Assembly (NCBI GenBank): GCA_020152595.1
Contig: JAIGNY010000411.1
Coordinates: 461,501-525,500 of the forward strand
DNA length: 64,000 nt
Reading direction: 5' to 3'
From: Chiridota heheva
Taxonomy: Eukaryota; Echinodermata; Holothuroidea; Apodida; Chiridotidae
A program made the translations under genes and the position numbers. Below, piece after piece: positions 36,023 through 48,500 of this stretch; the stretch's first letter is position 1, and each line of letters opens with the position of its first letter. Under the pieces are notes generated by a model. That model was not told the origin of the DNA and made no database searches. It saw nothing but the letters and a program-made list of their open reading frames with translations.

Positions 36023-36535
36023 GTGAAAGATCTGCGTATTGGTCATAAATTACACAAAGTAAATATCAAAAATAACGCTTTGATGGACCAATGATTATCC
36101 AAATATGATCAGAACAAATATAGAATATTTCAGTTCACCTGGAACCTTGGTCAGCTAACTCATATGGCAACTAAACAGAGAAACATGTTCAAGTAGCTAT
36201 TGATTTCTAATAAAAGCGTAGCTCACCAGGAAACCAACTTCTTTATTCCGACAGACCTGTGATGTGTGCATCCAACCATATAATTTTCTGTTCAAAGAGC
36301 TTTCTGGCATTTGTGTTGGGAAACCATGCTTAACAATGATGCAGTGTGAACATATTCAGTACTATGTGGAATGAGAGCATGACCATACACACGAATTGCT
36401 GTCATTAGCCAGCAAGATAGACAATGTTAGTGTTCGTGAAACCATCGCCGCTCACCCTCTCCTCATATAGGCGTCTTCTATACTATCCCCAAACTGCATC
36501 AACTTAAGGATAAGGTCAAAGCATTATTTTTGATA

Positions 36536-36609
<74 letters not shown>

Positions 36610-36686
36610 TGCATGCATACATACATACATACATACATACATACATACATACATTCATTCATTCATTCATTCATTCATTCATTTCA

Positions 36687-36717
<31 letters not shown>

Positions 36718-36722
36718 CATAG
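36536..36722. repeat. (TA)n, then (CATA)n and (CATT)n microsatellites
   Basis: About 35 TA dinucleotides, then catacatacata (36615-36652), cattcattcatt (36653-36688), and catacata again to 36720. Confidence 0.95.
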
Positions 36723-36775
36723 ATGTTTGATTTTCTAACATGTGGAAAAACCGAACATCGCTGATGTAAGGGTGC
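36722..36775 (+). repeat. Short hairpin-bearing interspersed repeat, copy 1
   Basis: gatgtttgattttctaacat, gtggaaaaaccgaacatc and a conserved tail ctgatgtaagggtgc; the second copy is at 63272. GATGTTCG/CGAACATC and TTTTC/GAAAA pair into a hairpin in copy 2; copy 1 has one mismatch. Confidence 0.7.
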
Positions 36776-36884
36776 TAATCTTTCAAGCTGTCTACAGATA
36801 TTTACTAGTTGTTTTTAATCAGTTGTATTCGTTCACTGCTTTTGAAAATGAAAAGAAAAAAAAAATCAAATGTTATTACATATA

Positions 36885-37700
36885 AGCTTATATATAACTA
36901 AATTGAATCTATTTTGGTTATTCAAAATATGTGACAGAAATTACACTTTCCGTGTTAGGACGACATAGGTTTTTTCCCCGATGACCTTATATTACTTAGA
37001 ATGCCAAAACTTACATAACATATTACGAAAAGAAAAACAATATCAAAGTGACAAATTTTGAAATATAAAGTGATTTTTAAAAATTTGTTATCATTAAAGT
37101 CAATGGGCAAAATTGTGGTGTTGGTGACTCTCGTCAATACATGTTGGCTTCATTTGCTGTCACAGCAATCAATGGGAGCTCGGCCTTCTTCGTTTTCTAA
37201 ATCTATGGTTTATATATAACTAAATTGAATCTATTTTTGGTAATTCAAAATATGTGACCATATCTCAGTATGTACAACTTTTCCTAATACCTTTGAGATT
37301 TCATGAAATTTTCCCTTTTCGACCAAACAAAAAAAAAGTTAGGCTTTTGAAAATGCAAAAACAAACATCATATATTTTATTTTATCTTATATATAGCTAA
37401 ATTGAATCTATTTTTGGTTATTCAAAATATGTGACCATATCTCAGTATGTACAATTACCCCAATACCTTTGAGATTTCATGAAAGTTTCCCTTTTCGGCA
37501 AAACACAGAAAATGTTCTGCTTTTGAAAATGCAAAAACAAAAATCAATTGATATGACAGATTTATAAGTATATATATATATATAACTAAATTGAATCAAT
37601 TTTTGGTTATTCAAAATATGTGACCATATCTCAGTATGTACAATTTTTCCCAATACCTTTAAGATTTCATGTAATTTTCCCTTTTCAACCGAACACAAAA
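36885..37700. repeat. About 185-bp tandem repeat, three copies plus a partial one
   Basis: tatataactaaattgaatct at 36891, 37211, about 37392 and 37582, each followed by ttggttattcaaaatatgtg; the last three continue with accatatctcagtatgtaca and gagatttcatg. The first copy is incomplete and set off by about 320 bases. Confidence 0.88.
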
Positions 37701-39444
37701 AATGTTACAAAATTCAATAAGATTAGTGTCTTCTACAGAAACCTTTTAAGAGAACCAAAAAATTGAGTTAAAATTGAAAAGCAATATAAGATCCACCGGT
37801 TCCCTGAGGTGATATTCTAAAAGCCGAGCAACATTCTTCTTTATTTGCAAGAAATACAGCTCAAATCACCACTCACAAGTGGTTCATTCCGACTAATTAT
37901 TCGCTTAACTAGGCCACAGTGCCTCTCTGGGGAAGCTTAGATTTCTTTATTTATTGGGGCCTAATTTTCACGTTGTGCAGAATTTCTATTGGATTGGGAT
38001 CATGCACTTATCAATTAATGCTTTGGAGTGCAAACCATTAGATAGACTTGTTTCGTTCTTTAAGAATGTTCCGAGTAACATTTCAAAGTGTTTCTCTATG
38101 TACTTATCATTGCATCAGTGAGTTTCCAACATTTTAATTGTGCTGACTGAGGACTTTGAAAAGATCATTCGTTAATTACTTATGGGACTGGCAATTATTA
38201 TACATGTACTTCATGCGGGAGTAGGGAGGGGGTGAACATCCTTTTTATTACACATATACTTCAAGCATGATTGTATAACGTGAGGGGGAATTGCCACCCC
38301 TTGCCTCTATGGCAACCTGCCATGTTTCTGTACACTTTGTCTCTGACACGTTTGAAATATGCTGTCACTTGGTTAAGTAAATAATTAATAGTCAAAGTGT
38401 ATTTTCTGTTAGAAATTGAGAATATGGGAATGGGAAGACAAAATTTAAAGGTTATAAAGTTGATGAGAAATAAATCTTAAAAAAATTTAAAAAAACACAA
38501 AAAAGATGGGACCAAATAAAGCTTTTAACATTATTATCATTATTGCAGGCCTTTAAAATCTCTGAATAACACATAGACCATACATATACAAAATGTTCAA
38601 AATTTATTCGAACTTGGAAGAAATAGAACTTAAGAAAATGTAAATATGAAATGATTTAAATGATACATACATTTCAATACATAAAATTGTTGAATTGGCT
38701 CAAACACACTTTATATTTACATTGATGCTTTTCAAGAACTAATGAAGTGACTGAATAAAATCTAATGAATATTTACAAAATTTCAGTTGTTTTACACTTG
38801 GCGATTAATTCATATCAATTCTGAAATGACTAAACGTTAAATTTCATCGTATGATTTGTTTGATTTTTTACCCCCAGTTAGTGAAAGGGATTTCAAGTTT
38901 TAACATAAAAAATCTTTTTGACATAAAAAGCACACACTTGGTATTAAAACAAAGAAAATTGAAGAAAAAAACCCAAAACAATTAAAATTATTTATAGAAT
39001 ACAATCAAAGACTTTTAACATCATTTATTGAATACACTTCTTAGATTCTTCTCTACGGCTAAATCTCTCTTCTGTACGAAAATGAATTTGATCCCCAAAA
39101 ATATGAATTTCTACATACAGGAGAGGTGAAGCCATTAGGATTATCACCCATAATGCATCATGTGTTCCGCATTCATTTACTCATTGTTTATTTTATTCTA
39201 AAAAAATTAATAAATTTTACTGAAAGGTCATTTTTTATTTTTTTCTCCTAATATAATATTTTCCTAATTTTCAGAATTCAGATTTTTATTTCTCCACATA
39301 ATGAGTTACACTTTTAGATGATTTGAATCTTGACGTTTTTGTGTATTCCTTAAAGGAACTGACAGCTGAAAAGTGAGGGTGTATTTAGGATGAGTCTCAC
39401 AAAATATCTAATACCTTTCTTGCACCCAGCGGTACGGAATATCC
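37701..39444. other. Intergenic, no gene seen
   Basis: AT-rich sequence without recognisable frames, repeats or RNA genes. Confidence 0.55.
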
Positions 39445-39870
39445 ATTAGAAATGGCTTTGCTTAACACCAGGAACATCTCAACCTGCCCTCAAATGGAGC
39501 AAAGCTGGTTGTTTCCCAAACCATAAAACTGTATACAGTTTCACCTCTCCAGGGCTCCTTCAAGATAACAACTACTCCCACTGGTGTTACCATGGAGCTA
39601 TTAAGTTAATAGCTCCATGGTGTTACATAGTGTTTTTAGTGACACACATCAGAATATAATGGCAATCCCTTGTAATATAAGTAGTAACCGTAATCAATGC
39701 TGGCATTGTTTGTCTTTGCTGCTGGGGAAAGGTGAAATGAACTATGAGCATAGAACTGTTTATACCTGGATGTTATGATACAAAGTTAATCTTGTTGAAT
39801 GATGTGGTTAATTTGTTGCTTTAAAATTGCAGGCCAAATTTTTAAGCAGTGCCTTTACTAATGCATAAAC
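39445..39870 (+). repeat. Interspersed family E, copy 2, with palindromic insertion
   Basis: Same landmarks as 29659-30060, but between cactggtgttac and the next shared bases it carries a perfect 15-base-arm palindrome with a flanking duplication (see separate entry). Confidence 0.8.
39588..39623. other. 27-bp palindromic insertion with 9-bp duplication
   Basis: The arms CCATGGAGCTATTAA and TTAATAGCTCCATGG face each other around one G. On both sides stands TGGTGTTAC, which occurs once at the matching place of the 29.8 kb copy. This is what a tiny terminal-inverted-repeat insertion, or a templated repair event, would leave. Confidence 0.75.
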
Positions 39871-41257
39871 ATTACCAAATCCCGACCAGAGCACTTGAAA
39901 TTTGAACGTGTTTTACCCCATTGACTTTTTGGAATTTGTTGGATTGCGTGTGATTGATGAACATTTCTGTAAAAACAGACCGACCGTGTGATGCGACCGT
40001 ATAAATAGACAAAACCTAACGCAATCACTTTTCAGCCTCTAATACCCTCTAATTCTTCTTTTCTGTGTGTGTACCACAGGAGTTTAATGTCAGGTTCTAA
40101 TTGTTGTCATTGTAGTATGAGCATCATTTTTGGTCAATATTGTTTATCGGAACCTCAAAACCTTTTTAGTTTTTTAGTAGATGAATACTGGCACACAATA
40201 AGTCATTATTATTTTCCATTTTTTTTTTTACCTGGACAATTTTTATTTTATTTTTCATTGTTAAAAAGCATCTGCAACTTTGGGGCTGATTTTGCCATCA
40301 AAAAAACAATTTTGTTTTTTTGCAAAAATTCTTACATTTATCACAACTTTGCTGCCTGCCCACAATAGATACACCAATAGGTAAACTCAGGCTTGATTTC
40401 TAAAAATATTAACAAGGGGGGCTCACAAAGAGAAGCCAATTTTTAAGATAGTTTCTTCATTTATAAATTTAAAGAAGGGGCAGATTTGTACATTTTGGGA
40501 AATTTTAGCATATTTTTGGCCAATTTCTAGGCAATTTTCGGATCATTTTCTTATATTTCGTCAAAGTCAAATGATTTGATAGACATTTCATTTTTTTGGG
40601 GGGGGGGGCAGATTTTTCTCAGCCCCCCTCCCTACAAATCAGCCCTGGGAAATCTACAAGAAGTTCTAGAATAATAAATGATCAGTGAAAAACTGATCAA
40701 AGTTGCAAGAGGCTCAAAAAAAGATTTTTGTCTTGATTTCATTGTCTGGTTTCATTGTCATTCACTTGCCAAGCAAAAGCACTACTGTACGTTAAACTAG
40801 GGAGGTGTCCATAAAAAAAAAAAAAAACCCTGGTTAAACGGAGCAAACACAAAAATCTTATTCAGACTACAAAGCTACCATTTTGTTCCCCGTTCAGACA
40901 AAAAAATGAATTATATGAAACATGAAGCACTTTAAGCTAAACATTTAGTCACAGCTTTTACAGTCAACTTTACAATAACGGAAGCCCTTTTTATGATGAA
41001 AATTTGATGTCATTAGATTAAATGAAAGAAACAAATTTATTAATGTTTTCTCAAAAGCCTAAGGGACAACTACAGTAATTTATTCTTGATTGGTTGAAAT
41101 GAAGAAAAAATGTTTTTAGACGACGTAAACCTTACAAAATGTTCAACTTCCTATGGAAGCTTATAACTGAATCCCATCACCATCGAAAGTGCTAGCTCAA
41201 CTTCTGAGAAAGTAACTTTTTACATGGAGGCTGAAATTTATTTGAAATGAATTCTTT

Positions 41258-41720
41258 AAAGGATTAGTTCAGTGGTAAAGCAAGTTTAACTTACATGAAA
41301 GAGGACTTTAAAAAAACAAAATAGTGAAGAAACTACTATCAATATCTTAATTTATTAAAGAGATATTCAAGTTTAAAGCTCTTATTTATGTAGAAATGAC
41401 TGGTGTTGTAAGTCTACTATGGAAGGTTGGCATACTCATTCTTACATTCTTAACACTTGTTAATGTATTTGAAAGAAAATTGATTTAACTTTTTTTACTA
41501 TCTGAATTATTTTTCCTCAAGCTTTCTTCAGGTGTAAAATATGATTTCCCTAACAAGATTTAGTTTTACTACTTTTTTGACATATCCCATGATTTTCAAG
41601 CAACAAAATCTTAAAACAAAATATAATAGAATACATAAAGACTGAGGAATCTGAGGCTGTAATGTCACAACTAATGTGATTTCAGTGATATGATACCAAA
41701 CTTTACATTTACATATCAGC
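41258..41720 (+). repeat. Interspersed family D, copy 2
   Basis: It matches 6713-7185 over its length with small indels, including gattagttcagtggtaaagc, gagatattcaagtttaaagc, gtaagtctactatggaaggt and aggaatctgaggct. Between genes. Confidence 0.8.
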
Positions 41721-41939
41721 TTAAAGGAATAAGATTTTGCAATGCTTTTTTTACCATTTTGTTTCTTTTGAAGTCATCTTTCAAATAAGATGGACATGCT
41801 TGACCACTGACCATTAAAGGTCTATGGACATCCTTGACTCGGACCATTAAAGGTCTATGGGCATGTAGCAATTTCAGTTTTTGAGTTTTGGCCAATCAAA
41901 GTTTTCAATTCCTGCAAAATTTGGGATGTATGGAACAAG

Positions 41940-42240
41940 TGTACAGCTCAAAATCTTTATGTAACTCTTTTCAATTTCTTTCTTAAATGGTAGTGGCTGG
42001 AATTGATCTAAAAGTCTATTTCTTCTAGAATTTGTTTGGGGGCATGGTAAAGATTTTTGGTCAGAATTTGCTGCACAACTTCAAAGAATTGTGATAGAAA
42101 TTTTAAAAACAAAGGTGTCACAAAAAAAAAATACCAAGGTCGCCCTGTAATACATCACAAAATTTGCATAAAATATGTAAATTGATGCCCAAAATATTAA
42201 AATGCTATAAAATGGTCAATTTTTATTCAATTGTGATGAT
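41940..42240 (+). repeat. Interspersed family F, copy 2
   Basis: gtacagctcaaaatctttat, gggggcatggtaaag, taccaaggtcgcc, aatacatcacaaaatttgca and gctataaaatggtcaat in the same order as copy 1. It follows family D copy 2. Confidence 0.7.
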
Positions 42241-42329
42241 TTTTTGTGTTTCTATAATGGTGATAGCAATTTAGCTATTAACATGTCTGTATATTTTGAC
42301 ATCATAGCTAAAATTTAATGACATCTATT

Positions 42330-42605
42330 ATTTCTCTTCTGATGTAAAGATATCATACTATAATGTCTGATGTAATGACATCATACTATAATTGTTTTTA
42401 ATGACATCATACCTGCCTAAAATTGTTTTCTCTTCGATGTAATGACATCATACCTGACATCATGCCTAACACTGATTTCTAAAATTGTTTTCTTCTGATG
42501 TAATGACATCATACCTGCCTAAAATTGTTTTCTCATCTGATGTAATGACATCAGACCTGCCTAAAATTGTTTTCTCTTCTGATGTAATGTATTTGTCGGT
42601 TAAAT
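42330..42605. repeat. About 42-bp tandem repeat
   Basis: Unit core TCTGATGTAATGACATCATA, then CCTGCCTAAAATTGTTTTC, five to six copies with deletions. TGATGTAATGACATCA is close to palindromic and includes TGACATCA-type, CRE-like bases; no regulatory role is claimed. Confidence 0.85.
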
Positions 42606-42711
42606 GGGTTTTTTCTTCTTCTGTTACACAAAATTTACATTATCAATGAATGAAAATATTTATCTATATTATGAAAATGTTATTCATTAGAGAGCAATTA
42701 ACACATTGAGT

Positions 42712-42856
42712 CCCAGCATCGCATATATGCATCCATATTTTTTTCCTTACATGTACCAGCATCGCATATACGCGTCCATATTTTTTTCCTTTCATGTACC
42801 AACATCGCGTATATGCATCCATATTTTTTTCCTTACATGTACCAGCATTGCATATA
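42712..42856. repeat. About 48-bp tandem repeat, three copies
   Basis: accagcatcgcatatacgcg, tccatatttttttccttaca and tgtaccag recur three times. Clear and short. Confidence 0.9.
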
Positions 42857-45384
42857 CGAGACGGATATCATAGCAACAATTACATGGAATTTATTTAAAT
42901 TGGTGGGGTGCTTCCTTTTTTGTTTTGTAAAATTAACGTAAATAAACATTTTGTCTACCTATTTTCAAGTGTAGGGGTCGGTCATACTTCCTGTTTTTGT
43001 AAGAGAAGGGTCAAACACAGGACAAAATTTTGTGAACAAAGCGAAGCGGAGATTTATGAAGACACTAACTTATAGATGAATGAAACAATTATAGCTCCGT
43101 AGTAACAGATCTATGCCGACGCACAGACAATTTGTAATTTGGGGGGCGGTAGGTCTTGAGTGACTGCATCAAGCTCTTTTATCCAAATTTTTTGGACAAT
43201 GTTTTGTTTTGCTATACTTGTGGGAATTTCAATTCTACCAGCTCTGTTTCACCAGTTATACCTGTTGTCATTTCAATGAGTTTGTTGATTGGTTCATTCA
43301 GAAATTTGTCAGGTTTGCTGGATATGAACATTGAGGTACAATGTCTCCATGATATGAGGATGAAAAGATGGACACTTCAGTGGGTGCATCCTACAGATAA
43401 GAAATTAGTATTGATCTCAACAGAGTACAGACCCAACTGTCAGACAGTCGTTCCTTGGCAAATTTGTACGGATTCGAGACTCATTCTCTGAATCTCGTTC
43501 AAGTACAGAGATTGCAGCTTCGAGACTAAATTAATTTCTTTCATTGAGAGCCTTACAAGTATCTCATAATGCATGCAGTAGTGGCACAAGGATTTGCCGG
43601 TGAAGGGGTAGCGTTCCCAAAAATTTGCTTATTAAACAATTTGACAAAGGTACGGTACAAGGGGGTTTGAGGAAATAGTTTTGATTATCAAATATAGTGA
43701 TCTGAAGAGAATTTTCCTAGTACCAATAAAATTAATTACATCACATGCATTTGAACTTTAATTATCCCTTGTATATGAAAGATGGGTAGCCCTTTCTAAA
43801 AAGATATACATTCTATGCTAATTTTGATAGAAATTTACCAATCTAAATATCTAAAATCGCAGAGCTTCCGTTGGCATCACCCGGACCCCCACCAGGGCTT
43901 CGCCTCTGGCCCCACTAGGGGCATCAGTTCACATACATACAATTTGTCGGGAATTTTGACCCCACACCACCCCCAACCAGAGTACCTTAGCTACACCCCT
44001 GGATAGGACAATGAATTTCAGGGTTAGTTGCGTAGAACGTTCATCACTTTCACAAACAAAAATCTCACCTACGGGTGTCAGCTACAGAGAATCCCAATAA
44101 CAAGATGCATTCAAGTACAACACTTAGAGCGCATGATTCGCTTCCCCTTGTGCTAAAAGTAGAAGGGGGGGATGGCCAAACTTTTCCTCCACAATGTGGG
44201 GTGGAAGGGGGCATTGTTTTCAAAAAAATGTATATAAAAAAAAATTCCCCTGAAATTACAGCTCTGATGTCACAATCATATACAGGGGATAATATCACAC
44301 ATAAAAAAAAATATAACAGAAACATGCAAATACTTGGAAGAAATAATTTATGAATATACTTTGCAGAAAAGGAAAGCTTGTCGAGCTCCCCTCACCACGT
44401 CATTTTCAAATGAGATTGAAACTGGAACCTATAAGAGTTAACATGGTGAAACTAAGGCTGTAAAAATAGGCAAAAGCTCCCCAAAAGCTAATAAAAGATT
44501 AGTGTGAGCTTGCTGGAACTCTTCGCAAGCTCGTAGAAGCTTTACATGAGTTTCCAGCATGCTCATATTTTTTCTAAGCTGGGGCTCAATCAAGTGAATA
44601 ACCAGCAATTTCACAGGATTACAACCAGAGGTATTAGAAAGGGGAGTGGGAATCTGGATTTTAGATTCCTGGTTGCATGCTCTCTTACCAGTTGGTTGGT
44701 AGAATTGGGAAGTAATAAAACAATTGTAAAAATTAGGTAAAATCAAAAGAAATTGGGAGTAGAATAAAAAAAAAAATTGGTACATAATGTATATGGTTTA
44801 TCTACTTACAATCAACACAAAATATCAGAAAATAATGAAATAAAACTACCAGAGCCTCTTGAGGGTTACGATGTCTGTGACCTCTAGTCTTGTTTTGAAC
44901 AGCCATTTTTACATAAGTCCATGTGAATGTCTGCTTAAATGAAAGTGATTTCTTAAAACTTTCAGCACCAATTCGCTCCTTTTATATTCCACTTTTCTTG
45001 TAAGCAGTGGTGGTACTAGCAGAGGGAGATACAGGTCCCTGTCAGAAACCTGTGGCCTGTCTAATCGGGAGGAAAATGTTTAAAATCTGTGGGGGAGTGG
45101 ATGGAATATTGTGTAACATATTTTCTCGAATTTTACCGTCAGAGAGGATAGCCCCCTCAGGACAGCTACCCCACCCTCAGACAAGCTATGCCCCCCCCCT
45201 ACTTACACAAATCTTGGTGCCACCCCTGCATACAAGATGACAATTCTTGACCACTAACCCTATCCTATCCCCACTCAGAATGAATTTAATCTTCAGCTCT
45301 CCTCGGACATTACCTATAAGTCAAAGGATACTATTTTGAAAGACATGCACTAACAGTATAAATCCCGAGTTTAATAAAGAGCTG
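42857..45384. other. Intergenic between the two genes, no gene seen
   Basis: Reading frames at 43156-43491 (111 residues) and 44438-44785 (115 residues) have no recognisable domain. The 3-prime UTR of the EGF gene should begin just below 45385 on the minus strand. Confidence 0.5.
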
Positions 45385-45517
45385 CTAGATCTTCCTCGCT
45401 TTTAATGCTTCTACAAGAGGTTCTGTTGGATCTGGTTTATACGTCAGAGACGTGGCTTCATAGATGGCATGGACAGATGGGCGGGGCATAGTGACGCTGC
45501 TGATGTCGTACAGGAAC
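45385..45517 (-). CDS. Last coding exon of the EGF protein, cytoplasmic tail
   Basis: Minus-strand acceptor cttccag precedes 45517. The AG|G junction gives Arg, then FLYDISSVTMPRPSVHAIYE, ATSLTYKPDPTEPLVEALKA and RKI, stop TAG at 45387-45385. The tail contains several Tyr residues (LYD, IYEAT, TYKPD) that could be phosphorylation or sorting sites; that is inference. No known tail motif is recognised. Confidence 0.9.
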
Positions 45518-48500
45518 CTGGAAGAAAATATACGAAAAGATGATAATAATGAATAATTAAACAAAATCACACGGTGCAAGAAAAATTGTATAACTTTTGA
45601 GAGCAATGGTACTACTTTTTTGGGCCATGGACAAATCACTTCTGCAGAGATATGTATGGTCAAGAATTTAAAATCAGCTACCTCTAAAGATTAAGAAGTT
45701 CAGTCAGTTGATTTCTTTAAAACTCTTTGAAAACTTATTTATTCCAGCTGGTGCATTATCCAAACTAATGACATTCAGTATCTTTGAACAATGTATTAGG
45801 TTTTGGCATTTTACATTCGCTTCGTTAATTTGGTGCTCTAGGCCATCGGCCCGTGTCACATTTACAATATAATACATACAAAAATATTTAACAATCACAT
45901 CAGGTGTGCATGTTGTGAAAGTAAAGAAACAATGACAACAACGAAGAGGAGGAGGACAAGGAGGACGAGGACCGTCACTGCCGCCACCACCACCAATAAT
46001 AATAATAATAATAGGGAACATGAAGTATGATTACATTTCAAACAAAAGTATTATATAATTCAGGGTCTATGAGATATATAATGAATGACTTAAGGAACAA
46101 AAGGGATACCCATGCCAGGCTGGTTTACGGGACTTCAATGCATGCATTACACAATTTGATGGAGATAAACAAACAGATTTGAACTCGCTATTTAGGAGAG
46201 AGCTTAATTTATGCAAGTCAGGAATCAGGATGGGCTGAATAATATATATTTGGAATGTATTTTGAGTGCAGGACTGAATGGAATGGAAAAACTTGATGCC
46301 TACTACAAACCAAATTGTTAGGGGTGGAGGGGAAATATTTCTGAATAATTTTTTGCTTAATTTCTGCGTGATTTTTGCTGCTTTTCATTGGATACTCCCT
46401 TTTCTAATTGTGGTACATAACTAAAAACGCAAAGGAGTTACACAAGACAGCAGCCATAAATTCCTTTTACATATTTCACATTCCTGAATGTAAACATTAA
46501 TCAAAAATAAAAAGGCTGTACATTTCTATGGTGAGTCTATAATAGTTCCTAAAATGGTAGGTGCAGTAGAAGCACCAGGATCATGGGGGCAAGAGAGGAG
46601 CAATTCTATCTCATGGGGTAGAGGGATGCACCCACTGTGTAGGTAGCATAAACCTCCAAATGAAGAAATAGGCAAATGTGGGAGGTTCAATACAGTGGGG
46701 GAAGAGGTGAACTTGGGTATGGTTTTTAGGGATATGCTCCTGTTAAAACTTTTTTTAATTTAAAAAAAAAAAAATTCGTTTATTAATACCTAGCTTTGAT
46801 ACACCTAATTGTTTCTTTATTATATTTGTCACTCATAAATATCCTTTTTAAAGACATTAGTCAGATCAACCTCAAGAATATGAAATCTATAAAACACACC
46901 TGTCTTCGTCATCATAGTAACCACCCGGCTCAACCTTTCGGGGTCCTCTTGTTTTCTGCACCCAGCATCCGCAGACTGCGATGAGGGAAAATGAAGCAGC
47001 TAGCGCACTTGCAAGAAGACCAATGGCGATGAAGTATTGACCCTTTGGAGCCCTCAGGCTTGTTTTTGGAAGATCTACTTTAGCTACGAGAGAAAAAAGG
47101 GAAGTAGCAAGAATGGTAATATAATGACATTTGGGCAAATTAATTTAATTTAGTCTTTGTCATAAGTACTATTAAAAATACTGTAAACACTATAAAACAC
47201 TATCAATGTTTTTCAACTGTGAATGACACACATTAAATAGTGAACATACATAATTACAGAGTATACATCAACATAGGAATATTTTTGGAGCAATTTTAGA
47301 TTGTACCAAATGACAAAAGAATATCTACATTTTCACAGGTTTCAGATTGCATATTATTTTGTGATCCAAATAGATTGATTGATTGCCTAGTTGGAACAGA
47401 CCAGGGACATAATTCCCGGGAGGACAGAGGGACATGCTCTCCCCGAATTTTTGAGAAAAAATTGCCTCTTGCCCCCCCTCCCCCTCCCCCCTTCCTCTCC
47501 CAAACACACACACAAACATTTTGATAAAAGGCCATGTCCTCCCCACTTCCCAAATGAGAGTTACGGCCCTGCATCAGATGTTTGGATTGTGTTCCACAGC
47601 AGGCACGTAGCCAAGGGGGGCACGTAGCCAAGGGGGGCACGTAGCCATGGGTGGCATGTACCCCCTCCCCAATTTTGACCAAGAAAAACCAAAGTAAATT
47701 GAAGGTATTAATACATTGAAGCTGCATCAGTTTATTAATCCGCTACAACCTTTAGCTACATCCAGGGGCATATAGGAAAGGTCACTATCACAGGGGTGCA
47801 AACACCCTTGTCGGAAGGACAGTATGCTTAACTATTCAAAGCATTCAAGGCTTCTTGATGGACATATATGCCGGTAATGGGGCTAAGCTAGCGTAGACAA
47901 TGGGCTTGTTGATGGCCATATATGCCGGTAATGGAGCTAAGCTAGCGTAGACAATGGGCTTGTTGATGGCCATATATGCCGGTAATGGGGCTAAGCTAGC
48001 GTAGACAATGGGCTTGTTGATGGACATATATGCCGGTAATGGGGCTAAGCTAGTGTAGACAATGGGCTTGTTGATGGACATATATGCCGGTAATGGGGCT
48101 AAGCTAGAGTAGACAATGGGCTTGTTGATGGACATATATGCCGGTAATGGGGCTAAGCTAGCGTAGACAATGGGCTTGTTGATGGACATATATGCTGGTA
48201 ATGGGGCTAAGCTAGCATAGAAATGGGCTTGTTGATGGACATATATGCCGGTAATGGGGCTAAGCTATCATAGACAATGGGCTTGTTGATGGACATATAT
48301 GCTGGTAATGGGGCTAAGCTAGCATAGACAATGGGCTTGTTGATGGACATATATGCCAGTAATGGGGCTAAGCTAGCATAGACAATGGGCTTGTTGATGG
48401 ACATATATACCAATAATGGGGCTAAGCTAGCGTAGACAATGGGCTTGTTGATGGACATATATGCCGGTAATGGGGCTAGTAGGGGAAGTTATGAAGGAAG

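Noticed and set aside
36255-36381. Short Cys-bearing frame (TCDVCIQPYN, ICVGKPC) on the plus strand
   Set aside because: Only about 40 residues before a stop, no family recognised; could be a transposon scrap but not supported.
43156-43491. 111-residue frame
   Set aside because: No recognisable domain, no neighbouring exons or splice sites that fit; likely chance.
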